Shown: piece after piece, positions 45,809-57,196 of the stretch | How the letters are laid out: each line of letters opens with the position of its first letter | Position numbering within the stretch: position 1 is the first letter of the stretch | The notes under the pieces: model-generated | Databases searched by the model: none | What the model was told of the DNA's origin: nothing | The model's input: the letters and a program-made list of their open reading frames with translations, nothing else | Origin: Rhodoferax sp. | Lineage (GTDB): Bacteria; Pseudomonadota; Gammaproteobacteria; Burkholderiales; Burkholderiaceae_C | Length of the DNA stretch: 64,000 bases | NCBI GenBank assembly: GCA_008015235.1 | Contig: SSFF01000003.1 | Location: 370,145-434,144, forward strand | Direction: 5' to 3' | Position numbers and translations under genes: made by a program

Positions 45809-46528
45809 ATGCAGACAGAAATGGGTTTGATCGGACTGTGGTCGCAAGGCGACTGGGTGACGCGTGCGGTGGCGCTGCTGCTGCTGGGCATGTCACTGGC
45901 CTCGTGGATCGTCATCCTCGTCAAGGCGCTGGACATCGTGCGCTACAAGGGCCTGGCACGACGCACCGAAGACTTCTGGCACAGCCAGGATTTCGAGACG
46001 GGGATCCGCCAGCTGGGCGATGCCCCGGGCAACCCCTTTGTAGCCCTGGCGCTGGCCGGCCAGGACGCGACCCAGCACCACCAGCAGGCTGCCAAGCAGC
46101 TGCACGACACGCTGGACATCAGCGACTGGATCGGCCGCTGCCTGCGCAATTCCATCGACGACAGCACCGCACGCTTCCAAAGCGGCCTGGCCGTGCTGGC
46201 CTCGGTAGGCTCCACGGCCCCCTTCGTCGGCCTGTTCGGCACCGTCTGGGGCATTTACCACGCGCTGATGGGCATTGGCGCAGCCGGTGCCGCCACGATT
46301 GATAAGGTGGCTGGCCCCATTGGCGAGGCGCTGATCATGACCGCGCTGGGCCTGGCGGTGGCGATTCCGGCGGTGCTGGGCTACAACGCACTGGTGCGGG
46401 GCAACAAGTTCATCCTGACACGCCTGAACCGTTTCTCGCACGACCTGCACGCCTACTTCGTCACCGGCGCCCGGGTCGGCGCCGCCAGCCCCACCGACGG
46501 CAAGGTTGTCGCGATCAAGAAAGCATAG
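45809..46528 (+). CDS. exbB: TonB-system proton channel ExbB
   Basis: ExbB is the pentameric channel of the TonB motor. The 239-residue protein has three helices: LLLLGMSLASWIVILVKALD, the pore-forming SVGSTAPFVGLFGTVWGIYH and ALIMTALGLAVAIPAVLGYN. Length is typical. GGAG lies upstream of the ATG. It sits between tonB and exbD, eight bases before exbD. Confidence 0.95.
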   Translation: MQTEMGLIGLWSQGDWVTRAVALLLLGMSLASWIVILVKALDIVRYKGLARRTEDFWHSQDFETGIRQLGDAPGNPFVALALAGQDATQHHQQAAKQLHDTLDISDWIGRCLRNSIDDSTARFQSGLAVLASVGSTAPFVGLFGTVWGIYHALMGIGAAGAATIDKVAGPIGEALIMTALGLAVAIPAVLGYNALVRGNKFILTRLNRFSHDLHAYFVTGARVGAASPTDGKVVAIKKA

Positions 46529-46535
46529 GAAGAAT

Positions 46536-46958
46536 ATGTCTTTCGGTCTTCAAAACGCCACCTCCGACGACGATGCGGAGGTCATGAACGAGATCAACAT
46601 GACGCCGCTGGTCGACGTGATGCTGGTGCTTCTGATCATCTTCATCATCACCGTGCCGGTCATGAAGCACGCGGTCAATGTCGACCTGCCCCAGGCCAGT
46701 GCCCAGGCCCAGTCGGTCAAGCCGGAAACGGTGGCCCTGAGCGTGGATGCCCAGGGACAGTACTTTGTGAACCAGTCACCCGTCAACAGGGATGCCCTGC
46801 TCGCCCTGCTGCAAAGCTACGCCCAGGCGCCGGTGCAGCCTGAGCTGCACATCCGCGGTGACCGGGCCGTGCGCTACGAATTCGTGGCCCAGGCCATGGC
46901 CATGGCCCAGCAGGCGGGCCTGCGCAAGATTGGTTTCATCACCGAGCCCGTGCGATGA
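46536..46958 (+). CDS. exbD: TonB-system protein ExbD
   Basis: ExbD is the second motor subunit, with one helix and a periplasmic domain. The 140-residue product has INMTPLVDVMLVLLIIFII with the proton-relay Asp27, and a C-terminal HIRGDRAVRYEFVAQAM domain. The start at 46536 has AGGAAG upstream; a longer frame runs into exbB. The stop overlaps the hemP start (ATGA). Confidence 0.95.
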   Translation: MSFGLQNATSDDDAEVMNEINMTPLVDVMLVLLIIFIITVPVMKHAVNVDLPQASAQAQSVKPETVALSVDAQGQYFVNQSPVNRDALLALLQSYAQAPVQPELHIRGDRAVRYEFVAQAMAMAQQAGLRKIGFITEPVR

Positions 46959-47167
46959 AAGAGCCCGCTCTAAGTCAATCCGGAAACGACCGCCCTCTGG
47001 GTAGAGGGAGCACCACAGGCCCTTCCAGCGTGGACGGCGGCAACCCACTGCCAGTTCTGGCTTCTGGCGACTTGCTACGGGGGCAGGCTGCGGTGCTCAT
47101 CGAGCACCTGGGCCAACACTACCGCCTGCAGGCCACGCGCCAGGGCAAACTGATCCTGACCAAGTAA
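46955..47167 (+). CDS. hemP: Hemin uptake protein HemP
   Basis: A 70-residue member of the HemP/HmuP family. The conserved C-terminal GQHYRLQATRQGKLILTK with a preceding LLRG segment is diagnostic; the first ~35 residues are variable and disordered-looking. In alpha- and beta-proteobacteria HmuP is needed for expression of the heme receptor gene. It is translationally coupled to exbD here, rather than sitting before a heme receptor; the only heme-type receptor in the window is 16 kb away. Confidence 0.92.
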   Translation: MKEPALSQSGNDRPLGRGSTTGPSSVDGGNPLPVLASGDLLRGQAAVLIEHLGQHYRLQATRQGKLILTK

Positions 47168-47198
47168 GGACCGGCGCCCAGACCCCAACTGTTGTGGC

Positions 47199-47894
47199 TT
47201 ATTCCAGCCAGTTCGTGAAGGATGCGACGGGTTCGCGCGGGGTTTCGAAGCCATTGACCGGATCGGCGGCATCGGCATAGCCCAGGGCCAGCCCGCACAC
47301 CAGCATTTCGCTTTCGCCCGCGCCGATGTGCGGCAGGATGATGGAAGCAAAGCCGTTCCAGGCCGCCTGTGGGCAGGTGTCCAGGCCCATGCCGCGCGCC
47401 GCCACCATGATGTTCTGGATGAACATGCCATAGTCCACCAACGAGCCGCGCCCCATCACCTTGTCGATGGTGAACATCAGCCCCACCGGCGCATCGAAGA
47501 AACGGTAGTTGCGCTGGTGCTGGGCGTGCATCTTGTCCTTGTCACCCTTGCCAATGCCCAGCAGGCCATACAGCCCCCAGCCGTTCTCGCGGCGGCGGTC
47601 GATGTAGGGGCTGACCCATTGGGTCGGGTAGTAGTCGTACGCTTCCTGGTACTGCGCGGCCAGTTCGGGCTGGGCGCGCAGGGCATCGTGGGCGGCGCAA
47701 ACCTTGTCACACAGGCTGTCGCGGGCCGCGCCTTTCAGCACATACACCTTCCAGGGCTGGGTGTTGGTGCCCGAGGGGGCACGCCGGGCAACGCCCAGCA
47801 GCTTTTCGATGTCGGCACGTGCAACCTTCTTGGGCAGGAAGGCACGGACCGAATGGCGGGATTCGATGGCGTCAAAAACAGCTTGGGAATTCAT
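47199..47894 (-). CDS. Nitroreductase-family FMN oxidoreductase
   Basis: A 231-residue flavoprotein of the nitroreductase family, using NAD(P)H to reduce nitro-compounds or quinones. The N-terminal [14 protein letters not shown] and [14 protein letters not shown] are FMN-binding motifs; the C-terminal [22 protein letters not shown] segment binds the FMN phosphate region. It starts with GGAG upstream and its ATG overlaps the stop of the thioesterase gene, so the two are one transcript. Substrate unknown. Confidence 0.92.
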   Translation of the reverse strand: MNSQAVFDAIESRHSVRAFLPKKVARADIEKLLGVARRAPSGTNTQPWKVYVLKGAARDSLCDKVCAAHDALRAQPELAAQYQEAYDYYPTQWVSPYIDRRRENGWGLYGLLGIGKGDKDKMHAQHQRNYRFFDAPVGLMFTIDKVMGRGSLVDYGMFIQNIMVAARGMGLDTCPQAAWNGFASIILPHIGAGESEMLVCGLALGYADAADPVNGFETPREPVASFTNWLE

Positions 47895-48334
47895 TGCAGG
47901 GTCTCCAGAACGGTGCGCAAGGCAGAGGGTAATTCAACAGGGCGGCGGGTTTCGCGGTCAACATACACATGCACAAAGTGGCCCTTCGCTGCGCACAGGG
48001 GCTCTCCCTGGGCGAACAGTCCTACTTCGTAGCGCACGCTGCTCTTGCCGAGCTTGGCCACGCGGATACCAGCCTCGATGGTTTGCGGAAAGGCTAGGCT
48101 TTGGAAGTAGTTGCACTGTGTCTCGATCACCAGGCCAATGGTGGCGCCAGCATGGATGTCGAGCACGCCCTGCTCTATCAGGTAGGCGTTCACAGCGGTG
48201 TCAAACCAGCTGTAGTACACGACGTTGTTGACGTGGCCATAGACATCGTTGTCCATCCAACGCGTAGTGATGGGGCGAAAGGCGCGGTAGGCGGCGCGTG
48301 CTTCGGGCACAGGTTTGGCGGGGGTGGCAGTCAT
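47891..48334 (-). CDS. Acyl-CoA thioesterase, 4HBT hotdog family
   Basis: A 147-residue hotdog-fold thioesterase of the 4-hydroxybenzoyl-CoA/YbgC type. The active-site pattern [21 protein letters not shown] carries the catalytic Asp and the following Tyr-Gly-His-Val-Asn signature. It lacks a signal peptide. No strong ribosome binding site is seen. It is divergent from the phasin gene, about 207 bases apart, and coupled to the nitroreductase. The acyl substrate cannot be predicted. Confidence 0.9.
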   Translation of the reverse strand: MTATPAKPVPEARAAYRAFRPITTRWMDNDVYGHVNNVVYYSWFDTAVNAYLIEQGVLDIHAGATIGLVIETQCNYFQSLAFPQTIEAGIRVAKLGKSSVRYEVGLFAQGEPLCAAKGHFVHVYVDRETRRPVELPSALRTVLETLQ

Positions 48335-48426
48335 GGTCCGAAATTATTCTGAGGTTGCAAAGGTTCCCATGCTGCCGATGTGACAGGCTGGTGAAACCGA
48401 CCCCATTCTAGGGGCAGCAGTTTATT

Positions 48427-48513
48427 TTGCTGCATCGCAACAAAAAGACTTGATTTCCTTCTACCCATACCTATAATTTGAACCATTGCTGCACTGCAAC
48501 ATAAATGCAGCAA
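48427..48513 (+). promoter_or_regulatory. Phasin promoter with flanking direct repeats (PhaR-operator candidate)
   Basis: TTGATT (48450-48455), 16 bases, TATAAT (48472-48477) form a strong promoter. The 16-mers TTGCTGCATCGCAACA (48427-48442) and TTGCTGCACTGCAACA (48486-48501) flank it, differing at two central positions. The second also pairs with TGCAGCAA (48506-48513). Phasin genes are usually repressed by PhaR, and these repeats are good operator candidates. Confidence 0.65.
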
Positions 48514-48541
48514 CCCTTCCCCCACCTCAAAGGAGTTTGCC

Positions 48542-49090
48542 ATGTTGACCGTTGAACAAGTAGTTGCTTCCCACAAAGCCAATATCGAAACCCTGATGGG
48601 CTTGACCACCAAGGCCTTCGAAGGCGTGGAAAAGATCGTCGAACTGAACATGACCGCTTCCAAGGCCGCCCTAGCCGAAAGCGGCGAACACGCCAAGGCC
48701 CTGCTCAGCGTGAAAGATGCCCAAGAGCTGCTGGCCCTGCAATCCGGTCTGTTCCAGCCCCTGGCTGAAAAGACCGCCGCCTACAGCCGCCACCTGTACG
48801 ACATCGCATCTGCCCAAGGCGCTGAGCTGAGCAAGGTGTTCGAAGACCAGGCTGCCGACACACAACGCAAGTTCACCAACCTGGTGGATGGCGCTGCCAA
48901 GAACGCCCCCGCTGGCTCTGAAGCTGCTGTTGCCGTGATGAAGAGCGCAGTCTCTTCCGCCAACAGCGCACTGGAATCGGTGCAAAAGGCTGTTCGCCAA
49001 GCCACCGAAATGGCCGAAGCCAACTTCAACGCCGTGACTGCCACCGCCACCAACGTGGGCAAAACCACTGCAAAGAAGCGCGCAGCCTAA
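48542..49090 (+). CDS. Phasin family protein
   Basis: A 182-residue phasin, an amphiphilic helical protein that coats polyhydroxyalkanoate granules. The N-terminal [21 protein letters not shown] and the following [19 protein letters not shown] match the phasin_2 pattern; the tail is Ala/Lys-rich (TTAKKRAA). AAAGGAG lies upstream. It has its own strong promoter and a terminator 180 bases downstream. It implies that the organism makes storage polymer, though no synthase gene is in the window. Confidence 0.93.
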   Translation: MLTVEQVVASHKANIETLMGLTTKAFEGVEKIVELNMTASKAALAESGEHAKALLSVKDAQELLALQSGLFQPLAEKTAAYSRHLYDIASAQGAELSKVFEDQAADTQRKFTNLVDGAAKNAPAGSEAAVAVMKSAVSSANSALESVQKAVRQATEMAEANFNAVTATATNVGKTTAKKRAA

Positions 49091-49102
49091 ACAAAATCAA
49101 TA

Positions 49103-49186
49103 AATGGGATGAAATTGGAGCACTTGCTCTAGCAACCAAGGGAAAACCCTGACATAATTCATCCCATTGAGAAGCAAACACTTCTC
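49103..49186 (+). ncRNA. Structured RNA segment in the phasin 3' region
   Basis: AATGGGATGAA (49103-49113) and TTCATCCCATT (49158-49168) are a perfect 11-bp inverted repeat enclosing two small hairpins, GAGC-ACTT-GCTC and AGGG-AAAA-CCCT. A further hairpin TGAGAAG-CAAACA-CTTCTCA follows. Together this is a three-way junction plus hairpin before the phasin terminator. It could be a 3' UTR stabiliser or a separate small RNA; no promoter is evident. It is not a tRNA. Confidence 0.4.
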
Positions 49187-49238
49187 ACCGGTTGTCTCCT
49201 CGGGTCCTTTCGACACCATCAGGTTCAGGGATCCCTTC

Positions 49239-49270
49239 AAGGCCTCGTTGCAAAACGAGGCCTTTTTTTT
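49239..49270 (+). terminator. Strong terminator downstream of phasin
   Basis: AAGGCCTCGTT / AACGAGGCCTT (49239-49249, 49254-49264) with a GCAA loop, followed by T residues to 49270. The T-tract touches the stop codon of the convergent patatin gene. Confidence 0.9.
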
Positions 49271-50208
49271 CATCGTGACTTGGCCGCAATGGCCGCGCGC
49301 AATTGTGGCAATGCGGCCAGCATGGCAGCCCGTCCGGCCTCGATGGAGCGGCGCCGTGCGCTGAAGTCCCCGCTGGAAATGCCGGTCAGGCCTGGGCGCA
49401 CCACCACATCGGCATCGCGCAGTTCCAGGCTGTTGATGCTCTTGCCCATGATGGAAAAAGTCTGCAGCAGGATTTCCAGCGTGCCATCGGTCACGCTGCC
49501 CTCGGGCGGGCTCGAAATGTCGACGGCAATCACCAGTTCGGCCCCCATGCTGCGTGCGGCCCGTACCGGCACCGGCGAGACCAAGCCACCGTCCACATAG
49601 TCACGCCCCGAAATCTTCACCGGCTGGAATACTGCCGGCACGGCACTGGAAGCACGCACCGCTGTTCCGGTGTCGCCGCGCTGGAACAGAACCCCGGCGC
49701 CGGTTTTGAGGTCGGTCGCGTAAATGCCCAAGGGCAAGGGCATGTCCTCGATCAGCCGCGAACGCACCTGGGTATTGACATAGCGCGCCAGTGCCTCACC
49801 GCGCAGCATGCCGCGGCTGAAAATGGGCAAGGTCCAATCGGCAATGGCGGCTTCCTCCATCGTCAGGGCAACCTTCTGCAACTCTTCTCCCTTCTTGCCA
49901 CTGGCATAAATGGCCGCCACCAGGCTCCCGGCCGAGGTACCGGCCACCAACTGGGGTTGGATGCCCGCTTCTTCCAAAACCTGGATCACCCCCACATGCG
50001 CGAAGCCACGCGCGGCACCGCCCCCCAAGGCCAATCCGATGCGCGGCGGCACCTTGGGTACCGGGGGGACAGGTGTGGCAGTGGCCGCACTTATCGTGGA
50101 GGAGGTCGCGCCGCCCGCCCCGGTCAGCACATTGGGGGCCGATGCGCAAGCGCTCAGCAGCAGGACCCAGCCCAGGAGTAGATAGCGCGACGGGGTGTTC
50201 AGTGTCAT
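49270..50208 (-). CDS. Patatin-like phospholipase lipoprotein
   Basis: A 312-residue patatin-family lipid acyl hydrolase (RssA-like domain) exported as a lipoprotein: lipobox LLSA before Cys21. A Pro/Thr/Ala linker (about 25-55) leads to the domain with oxyanion-hole GLALGGGAARGFAH (58-71), the GTSAG nucleophile elbow with Ser92 and the catalytic Asp206 in DGG. The start at 50208 is the Met of MTLNTPSRYL; a longer frame to 50241 spoils the signal. It is convergent with the phasin gene. Substrate is probably phospholipid; the biological role is unknown. Confidence 0.92.
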   Translation of the reverse strand: MTLNTPSRYLLLGWVLLLSACASAPNVLTGAGGATSSTISAATATPVPPVPKVPPRIGLALGGGAARGFAHVGVIQVLEEAGIQPQLVAGTSAGSLVAAIYASGKKGEELQKVALTMEEAAIADWTLPIFSRGMLRGEALARYVNTQVRSRLIEDMPLPLGIYATDLKTGAGVLFQRGDTGTAVRASSAVPAVFQPVKISGRDYVDGGLVSPVPVRAARSMGAELVIAVDISSPPEGSVTDGTLEILLQTFSIMGKSINSLELRDADVVVRPGLTGISSGDFSARRRSIEAGRAAMLAALPQLRAAIAAKSR

Positions 50209-50287
50209 GGTGGGGAATGGATGGTACGGCTGCAAATGCAAAAGGCCGACGTCCCTGGCGAGACGCCGGCCTTGGCGTTACGGTGGA

Positions 50288-52609
<2,322 letters not shown>

Positions 52610-52703
52610 GTGAACTCCTTTAGCCTTGCGTTGACGTTTTAATGTACTTCAATGGCATTACGCCGGTAATTTGAAATAGCTGGTGGTTTTCCCGATGAAA
52701 GTC

Positions 52704-53060
52704 TTACTCTATGGGCTCTGACACACATTGCAAGGGGTGTCCGGCCTTGTGTGCCGCATCCATGACCTGATCCACCTTGGTCGCAGCCACGTCGCGCGTA
52801 TACACACCGCACACGCCGCGGCCATCCAGGTGAATCTTCAACATGATTTGGGTGGCACTTTCCAAGTCCTTACCAAAAAATTCCTGAATGACGACAACCA
52901 CGAACTCCATGGGGGTGTAGTCGTCGTTGAGCATTACCACCTGGTACATCTGGGGAGGCTTGGTCTTTTGGGTCTTGCGCTCCAGCACGGTGGCCAAGCC
53001 ACCGGCCACATCTTCGGTGCGGTATGGCGGTGGCGTGGGATATTTAGGGGTGTCAGGCAT
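52704..53060 (-). CDS. clpS: ClpA adaptor protein ClpS
   Basis: ClpS hands N-degron substrates to ClpAP. The 118-residue protein has a flexible N-terminus and the conserved core [21 protein letters not shown], with the Asn-Asp-Asp N-degron pocket, and [23 protein letters not shown] at 53060 is preferred to an in-frame TTG two codons earlier; no clear Shine-Dalgarno is present. It is directly upstream of clpA. Confidence 0.96.
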   Translation of the reverse strand: MPDTPKYPTPPPYRTEDVAGGLATVLERKTQKTKPPQMYQVVMLNDDYTPMEFVVVVIQEFFGKDLESATQIMLKIHLDGRGVCGVYTRDVAATKVDQVMDAAHKAGHPLQCVSEPIE

Positions 53061-53136
53061 GGGCAAATTTTAAGGACTACCGGCAAATGCTTGCAGCCTA
53101 TGGTGGTTACATGCAGTGGATATGCCAAATTTCAAG

Positions 53137-53169
53137 AAAAAACCGCCCAGACTTTACAGCCTGGGCGGT
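53137..53169 (-). terminator. Rho-independent terminator after icd
   Basis: On the minus strand ACCGCCCAG (53161-53169) pairs with CTGGGCGGT (53142-53150), followed by six T (53142-53137). It lies 45 bases past the icd stop. Confidence 0.85.
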
Positions 53170-53213
53170 CGCATTCAGAAACCAACCGGCAGGAGCCTCC
53201 TGCCAGGCTCATC

Positions 53214-54467
53214 TCACATATTGTCGATCATCACCTGACCAAACCCGGAACAGCTGACTTGGGTCGCACCATCCATCAGGCGGGCGAAGTCGTAAGTGAC
53301 CTTCTTGCTCTTGATGGATTTTTCCATGGAGCTGATGATGAGATCAGCAGCTTCCAACCAGCCCATGTGGCGCAGCATCATTTCGGCAGACAGGATTTCG
53401 GAACCGGGGTTCACGTAGTCCTTGCCAGCGTACTTGGGTGCAGTGCCGTGAGTGGCTTCGAACATTGCCACGGTATCGGACAGGTTCGCTCCGGGTGCAA
53501 TGCCGATGCCGCCCACCTGGGCTGCCAGGGCGTCGGAGATGTAGTCGCCGTTGAGGTTCAACGTGGCAATCACGCTGTACTCGGCGGGACGCAACAAGAT
53601 CTGTTGCAGGAAGGCATCGGCGATGCTGTCCTTGACAATGATGTCCTTGCCAGTTTTCGGATTTTTGAACTTGCACCAGGGGCCGCCGTCGATCAACTCA
53701 GCGCCGAATTCCTTTTGGGCCAGCGCATAGGACCAATCACGGAAACCACCTTCGGTGAATTTCATGATGTTGCCCTTGTGAACAATGGTCACGCTGGGTT
53801 TGTCGTTGTCGATAGCGTATTGGATCGCCTTGCGCACCAAGCGCTCGGTACCTTCACGGGAAACGGGCTTGACGCCAATGCCGGAGGTTTCGGGGAAACG
53901 AATTTTCTTGACACCGAACTCTTCTTGCAGGATCTTGATCAGCTTTTTGGCCTTGTCGCTCTGCGCTTCGAACTCAATGCCGGCATAGATGTCTTCCGAG
54001 TTCTCACGGAAGATGACCATATTGGTCTTATGGGGCTCTTTCACTGGGCTAGGCACGCCTTCAAAGTACTGCACTGGGCGCAGGCAAACATACAGATCCA
54101 ATTCCTGGCGCAACGCCACGTTCAAGGAGCGGATACCGCCACCCACTGGGGTCGTCAGCGGACCCTTGATGGAAACGACGTATTCACGCAGTGCCTGCAA
54201 AGTTTCATCGGGCAACCAGACATCGGGACCGTAGACGCGGGTGGATTTTTCACCGGCATAGACTTCCATCCAATGGATCTTCTTCTTGCCGCCATACGCC
54301 TTGGCCACAGCAGCATCGACCACTTTTAACATAACAGGAGTAATGTCAAATCCGGTGCCATCGCCTTCCATGTAAGGAATGATCGGCTGATCGGGCACAT
54401 TCAGCGACATGTCCGCATTAACTGTGATTTTTTGCCCTTCGGCCGGTATCTTGATGTGCTGATACAT
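53214..54467 (-). CDS. icd: NADP-dependent isocitrate dehydrogenase
   Basis: Icd oxidises isocitrate to 2-oxoglutarate with NADP in the TCA cycle. The 417-residue protein matches the E. coli type in length and motifs: [13 protein letters not shown], the substrate/phosphorylation loop [49 protein letters not shown] and [19 protein letters not shown] with NADP contacts. Start at 54467 ([14 protein letters not shown]) fits the family; the frame to 54503 is an extension without support. A terminator follows. It is divergent from the DUF192 gene. Confidence 0.97.
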   Translation of the reverse strand: MYQHIKIPAEGQKITVNADMSLNVPDQPIIPYMEGDGTGFDITPVMLKVVDAAVAKAYGGKKKIHWMEVYAGEKSTRVYGPDVWLPDETLQALREYVVSIKGPLTTPVGGGIRSLNVALRQELDLYVCLRPVQYFEGVPSPVKEPHKTNMVIFRENSEDIYAGIEFEAQSDKAKKLIKILQEEFGVKKIRFPETSGIGVKPVSREGTERLVRKAIQYAIDNDKPSVTIVHKGNIMKFTEGGFRDWSYALAQKEFGAELIDGGPWCKFKNPKTGKDIIVKDSIADAFLQQILLRPAEYSVIATLNLNGDYISDALAAQVGGIGIAPGANLSDTVAMFEATHGTAPKYAGKDYVNPGSEILSAEMMLRHMGWLEAADLIISSMEKSIKSKKVTYDFARLMDGATQVSCSGFGQVMIDNM

Positions 54468-54615
54468 AGGAATTGATCTCCAAGATTTAGTAGACTGGAT
54501 CACCTCGCGAGCGCCGGGTAAGCGCTACAAAAGTGCGATCCATTCTATTCGCAAATAATTACGGATTTCTGTCACTTTCCCGCACGGTTTCTAAGACAGA
54601 TCAACATAAATTGAT

Positions 54616-55110
54616 ATGAAATTCACCCGTCTAACTGGGGCTTCATCTACTCCGCATTGGCCAGCAGTGTTGGGGCGTGTGGTGCTTGGCATGTGCACTC
54701 TCTGGGTGTCCGCTGTTTCTGCCCAGACCGCCCAGACCAACCTTCCTCGCGTTCAACTATCGGCAGGAATGCACTTGATAACTGCGCAGGTAGCCTCAAC
54801 CCCACTTCAGCGTGAGACGGGCCTGATGTACCGTTCAGAAATGCCCGTAGGAGAGGGCATGGTCTTCGTCTTTGAGACCCCAAGCGCCCTGTGCTTCTGG
54901 ATGAAAAACACACAAATACCACTAACAGCCGCATTTGTTGCCGACGATGGGACGATCATCAATCTAGAAGATATGACGCCAATGACGACGGACTCCCATT
55001 GCGCCAAGAAACCGGTCCGATTCGTTCTCGAAATGAACCAAGGCTGGTTTGCCAAACGCGGTATCAAACCAGGACAAAAAATCAGTGGCCCGTTGTTCGA
55101 TAACCGCTGA
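54616..55110 (+). CDS. DUF192 exported protein
   Basis: A 164-residue DUF192 family protein. A hydrophobic segment (about 18-36, VLGRVVLGMCTLWVSAVSA) acts as signal peptide with cleavage near SAQT. The family core TPLQRETGLMYRSEMPVGEGMVFVF, CFWMKNTQIPLTAAFVADDGTI and VLEMNQGWFAKRGIKPGQKI is complete. DUF192 proteins are small beta-rich secreted or periplasmic proteins with no settled function. It is convergent with sodB, sharing a bidirectional terminator. Confidence 0.92.
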   Translation: MKFTRLTGASSTPHWPAVLGRVVLGMCTLWVSAVSAQTAQTNLPRVQLSAGMHLITAQVASTPLQRETGLMYRSEMPVGEGMVFVFETPSALCFWMKNTQIPLTAAFVADDGTIINLEDMTPMTTDSHCAKKPVRFVLEMNQGWFAKRGIKPGQKISGPLFDNR

Positions 55111-55130
55111 GCAATCAAAATGCACCACAA

Positions 55131-55156
55131 AAAAGGAGAGCCAAGCTCTCTTTTTT
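55131..55156. terminator. Bidirectional terminator between DUF192 gene and sodB
   Basis: A-tract, GGAGAGC, CAA loop, GCTCTC and six T (stem 55136-55141 with 55145-55150). The A and T runs on both sides allow it to serve both convergent genes; the T-run reaches the sodB stop. Confidence 0.8.
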
Positions 55157-55736
55157 ATGCGAAATTGGCCTGGGCGAAGTCCCAGTTCACCAGCTTATCA
55201 AGGAAGGTCTCCACAAACTTTGGACGCAGGTTGCGATAGTCAATGTAATAGGCATGCTCCCACACATCAACAGTCAACAGCGCCTTGTCAGCGGTTGTCA
55301 ACGGAGTGCCGGCAGCGCCAGTGTTCACGATGTCAACCGTGCCATCGGCCTTCTTGACCAACCATGTCCAGCCAGAACCAAAATTGCCCACCGCTGACTT
55401 GACGAAAGCCTCCTTGAAGGCAGCATAGCCACCCCACTTGGCGTTGATAGCCTGGGCCAGGGCTCCGGCTGGTTCCCCTCCACCGTTGGGCTTCATGCAA
55501 CTCCAGAAGAATGTGTGGTTCCAGATTTGGGCCGCATTGTTGTAGATGCCACCAGTCGATTTTTTGACGATCTCTTCCAGAGACATTGCCTCAAATTCCG
55601 TGCCCTTCTGCAAGTTATTGAGATTCACAACATAGGCGTTGTGGTGCTTGCCATGGTGAAATTCCAGAGTCTCTTTGGAGTAATGGGGAGCCAGAGCATC
55701 GATTGCGTAAGGCAGAGCGGGCAAGGTATGTTCCAT
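55155..55736 (-). CDS. sodB: Iron superoxide dismutase
   Basis: A 193-residue Fe-SOD dismutating superoxide in the cytoplasm. Metal ligands are His27, His74, Asp157 and His161 (NHTFFW and [11 protein letters not shown]), and Gln70 in NNAAQIWNH marks the iron rather than manganese type. AGGAAG precedes the ATG. Length is typical. It is convergent with the DUF192 gene and followed upstream by xseA, 42 bases away, on the same strand. Confidence 0.97.
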   Translation of the reverse strand: MEHTLPALPYAIDALAPHYSKETLEFHHGKHHNAYVVNLNNLQKGTEFEAMSLEEIVKKSTGGIYNNAAQIWNHTFFWSCMKPNGGGEPAGALAQAINAKWGGYAAFKEAFVKSAVGNFGSGWTWLVKKADGTVDIVNTGAAGTPLTTADKALLTVDVWEHAYYIDYRNLRPKFVETFLDKLVNWDFAQANFA

Positions 55737-55778
55737 GTGGGTCTTCCTGAAGAGCGAAAAATTCCATTTTATGAATGA

Positions 55779-57080
55779 TTAGCGACGAATGTTGGCAACC
55801 GATAGTTCAACCACACCATCTGCAAGGGTTGCGTGCAACGCTTCTCCGATTTCGACCTGATCGACACTGGTAACCAGGCCCCGCGGGCCTTCGATCCATG
55901 CAAACCCCCTGGAAAGAACCTGCGCGGGATTGGCAGCCGCCAATCGGCCACTCTGCGTTCCCAACATGCCTGAAAAACGCTCGACACTTCGCCGACCATT
56001 GTTCAGAAGAGATGCTGCACGGGTACTCAAAGCCGTTTCAGCCGCCATCAACCTGGGGCGGACACCAGAGTCGAGCCTCTGCGCCAGTTGCGCCAGCCGC
56101 AGCGACATGGTGCGGACTCCGTCATCTGGCCGTGACAAAACTGCAGCCATCCAATCCAAATGCTGAGCAGAGGCGTTCTGTTGGGATTTGACCGTCTTGC
56201 CCAAACGCTCCGCCATGGCATCAAGACGTCCTTGCAGCTCATCTTGCGCCAAAGCACATAGCTCAGCCGCAGCGGTAGGCGTTGCCGCCCGTACATCCGC
56301 TACAAAATCAGCAATGGTGAAATCCGTTTCGTGCCCTACCCCAGAAATGACCGGAACCGGGCTGCGTGCAATGCAACGAGCAACGTTTTCATCATTGAAC
56401 GCATGCAAATCCTCCCAAGCGCCACCGCCACGTACCACCAATATCACATCGGGAGACCCCACAAAGCCGTCCCTTTCAGGGTGGCACCGTGCATAGAGTT
56501 GTTCCAACGCACGAACTATCGTTTCGGGCGCGTCAACACCTTGGACCACGCAGGGCGATAACAGCACATTGACATGTGGCGCCCGCCGATCTATAGCCGT
56601 CAGCACGTCTGACAAGGCAGCAGCTTCGGTGGAGGTCACAACGCCAATACATCGAGGAAATGCAGGAGGTTCACGTTTTCTGGTGGGATTGAACAAACCC
56701 TCCTGCTCCAATTTAGCCTTCAAGCGCAAAAACTGTTCCATGGCAGAGCCTTGTCCGGCAGGCCGCAAACTATCCACTACCAACTGCAAATCTCCACGTG
56801 CCGCGTGGACAGCTACTCGTGCCATCACCTCCACCCTATCTCCATTGACGGGCAGAGACAAAAGCCCTGTCGAAGTACGGCGAAACATTGCACAGCGAAT
56901 TTGTGCCTGTGCATCTTTCAGGTTGAAGTAGCAGTGCCCACTGGCAGCCTGGACAAAGCTCCCGACCTCGCCAACAACTTGAATTGAATTGAAATTCACC
57001 TCCAATGTGTCCGCAATGCCGCGACACAAAGCAGACACCGTCCATGACCGTTGCGGTCGCAATGAATCCCTGTTTTCCAT
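55779..57080 (-). CDS. xseA: Exodeoxyribonuclease VII large subunit
   Basis: XseA with XseB forms exonuclease VII, which degrades single-stranded DNA. The 433-residue protein has the N-terminal OB fold (WTVSALCRGIADTLEVNF, VVGEVGSFVQAASGHCYFNLKD), the catalytic-domain motifs FPRCIGVVTSTEAAALSDVL, DVILVVRGGGAWEDLHAFND and PVISGVGHETDFTIADFVAD, and a long helical C-terminus. xseB is not seen nearby. No strong ribosome binding site precedes the ATG. It is divergent from the second exbB-like gene. Confidence 0.96.
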   Translation of the reverse strand: MENRDSLRPQRSWTVSALCRGIADTLEVNFNSIQVVGEVGSFVQAASGHCYFNLKDAQAQIRCAMFRRTSTGLLSLPVNGDRVEVMARVAVHAARGDLQLVVDSLRPAGQGSAMEQFLRLKAKLEQEGLFNPTRKREPPAFPRCIGVVTSTEAAALSDVLTAIDRRAPHVNVLLSPCVVQGVDAPETIVRALEQLYARCHPERDGFVGSPDVILVVRGGGAWEDLHAFNDENVARCIARSPVPVISGVGHETDFTIADFVADVRAATPTAAAELCALAQDELQGRLDAMAERLGKTVKSQQNASAQHLDWMAAVLSRPDDGVRTMSLRLAQLAQRLDSGVRPRLMAAETALSTRAASLLNNGRRSVERFSGMLGTQSGRLAAANPAQVLSRGFAWIEGPRGLVTSVDQVEIGEALHATLADGVVELSVANIRR

Positions 57081-57196
57081 GGGTTAAAGCTGAAGAAATT
57101 GGTTGAGTCAAGCGTAGTAACAGTACCAAGCCCACGCAATACAGTGGTTCGGCTCAGCGATAATTCCGCAAACAACTTATCTATGTGGAGCCGCCT

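Noticed and set aside
49103..49168. Cloverleaf-like fold that might be a tRNA
   Set aside because: The closing stem is 11 bp, there are only two inner hairpins and no T-loop GTTCRA motif or CCA-type end.
49200..49250. Minus-strand sequence resembling a piece of a TPP riboswitch (GAACCTGAT)
   Set aside because: Only the short GAACCTGAT block matches; the CTGAGA partner and the 3' GTAGGGA-like closing strand are missing, and the orientation would place it after a patatin gene with no thiamine gene near.
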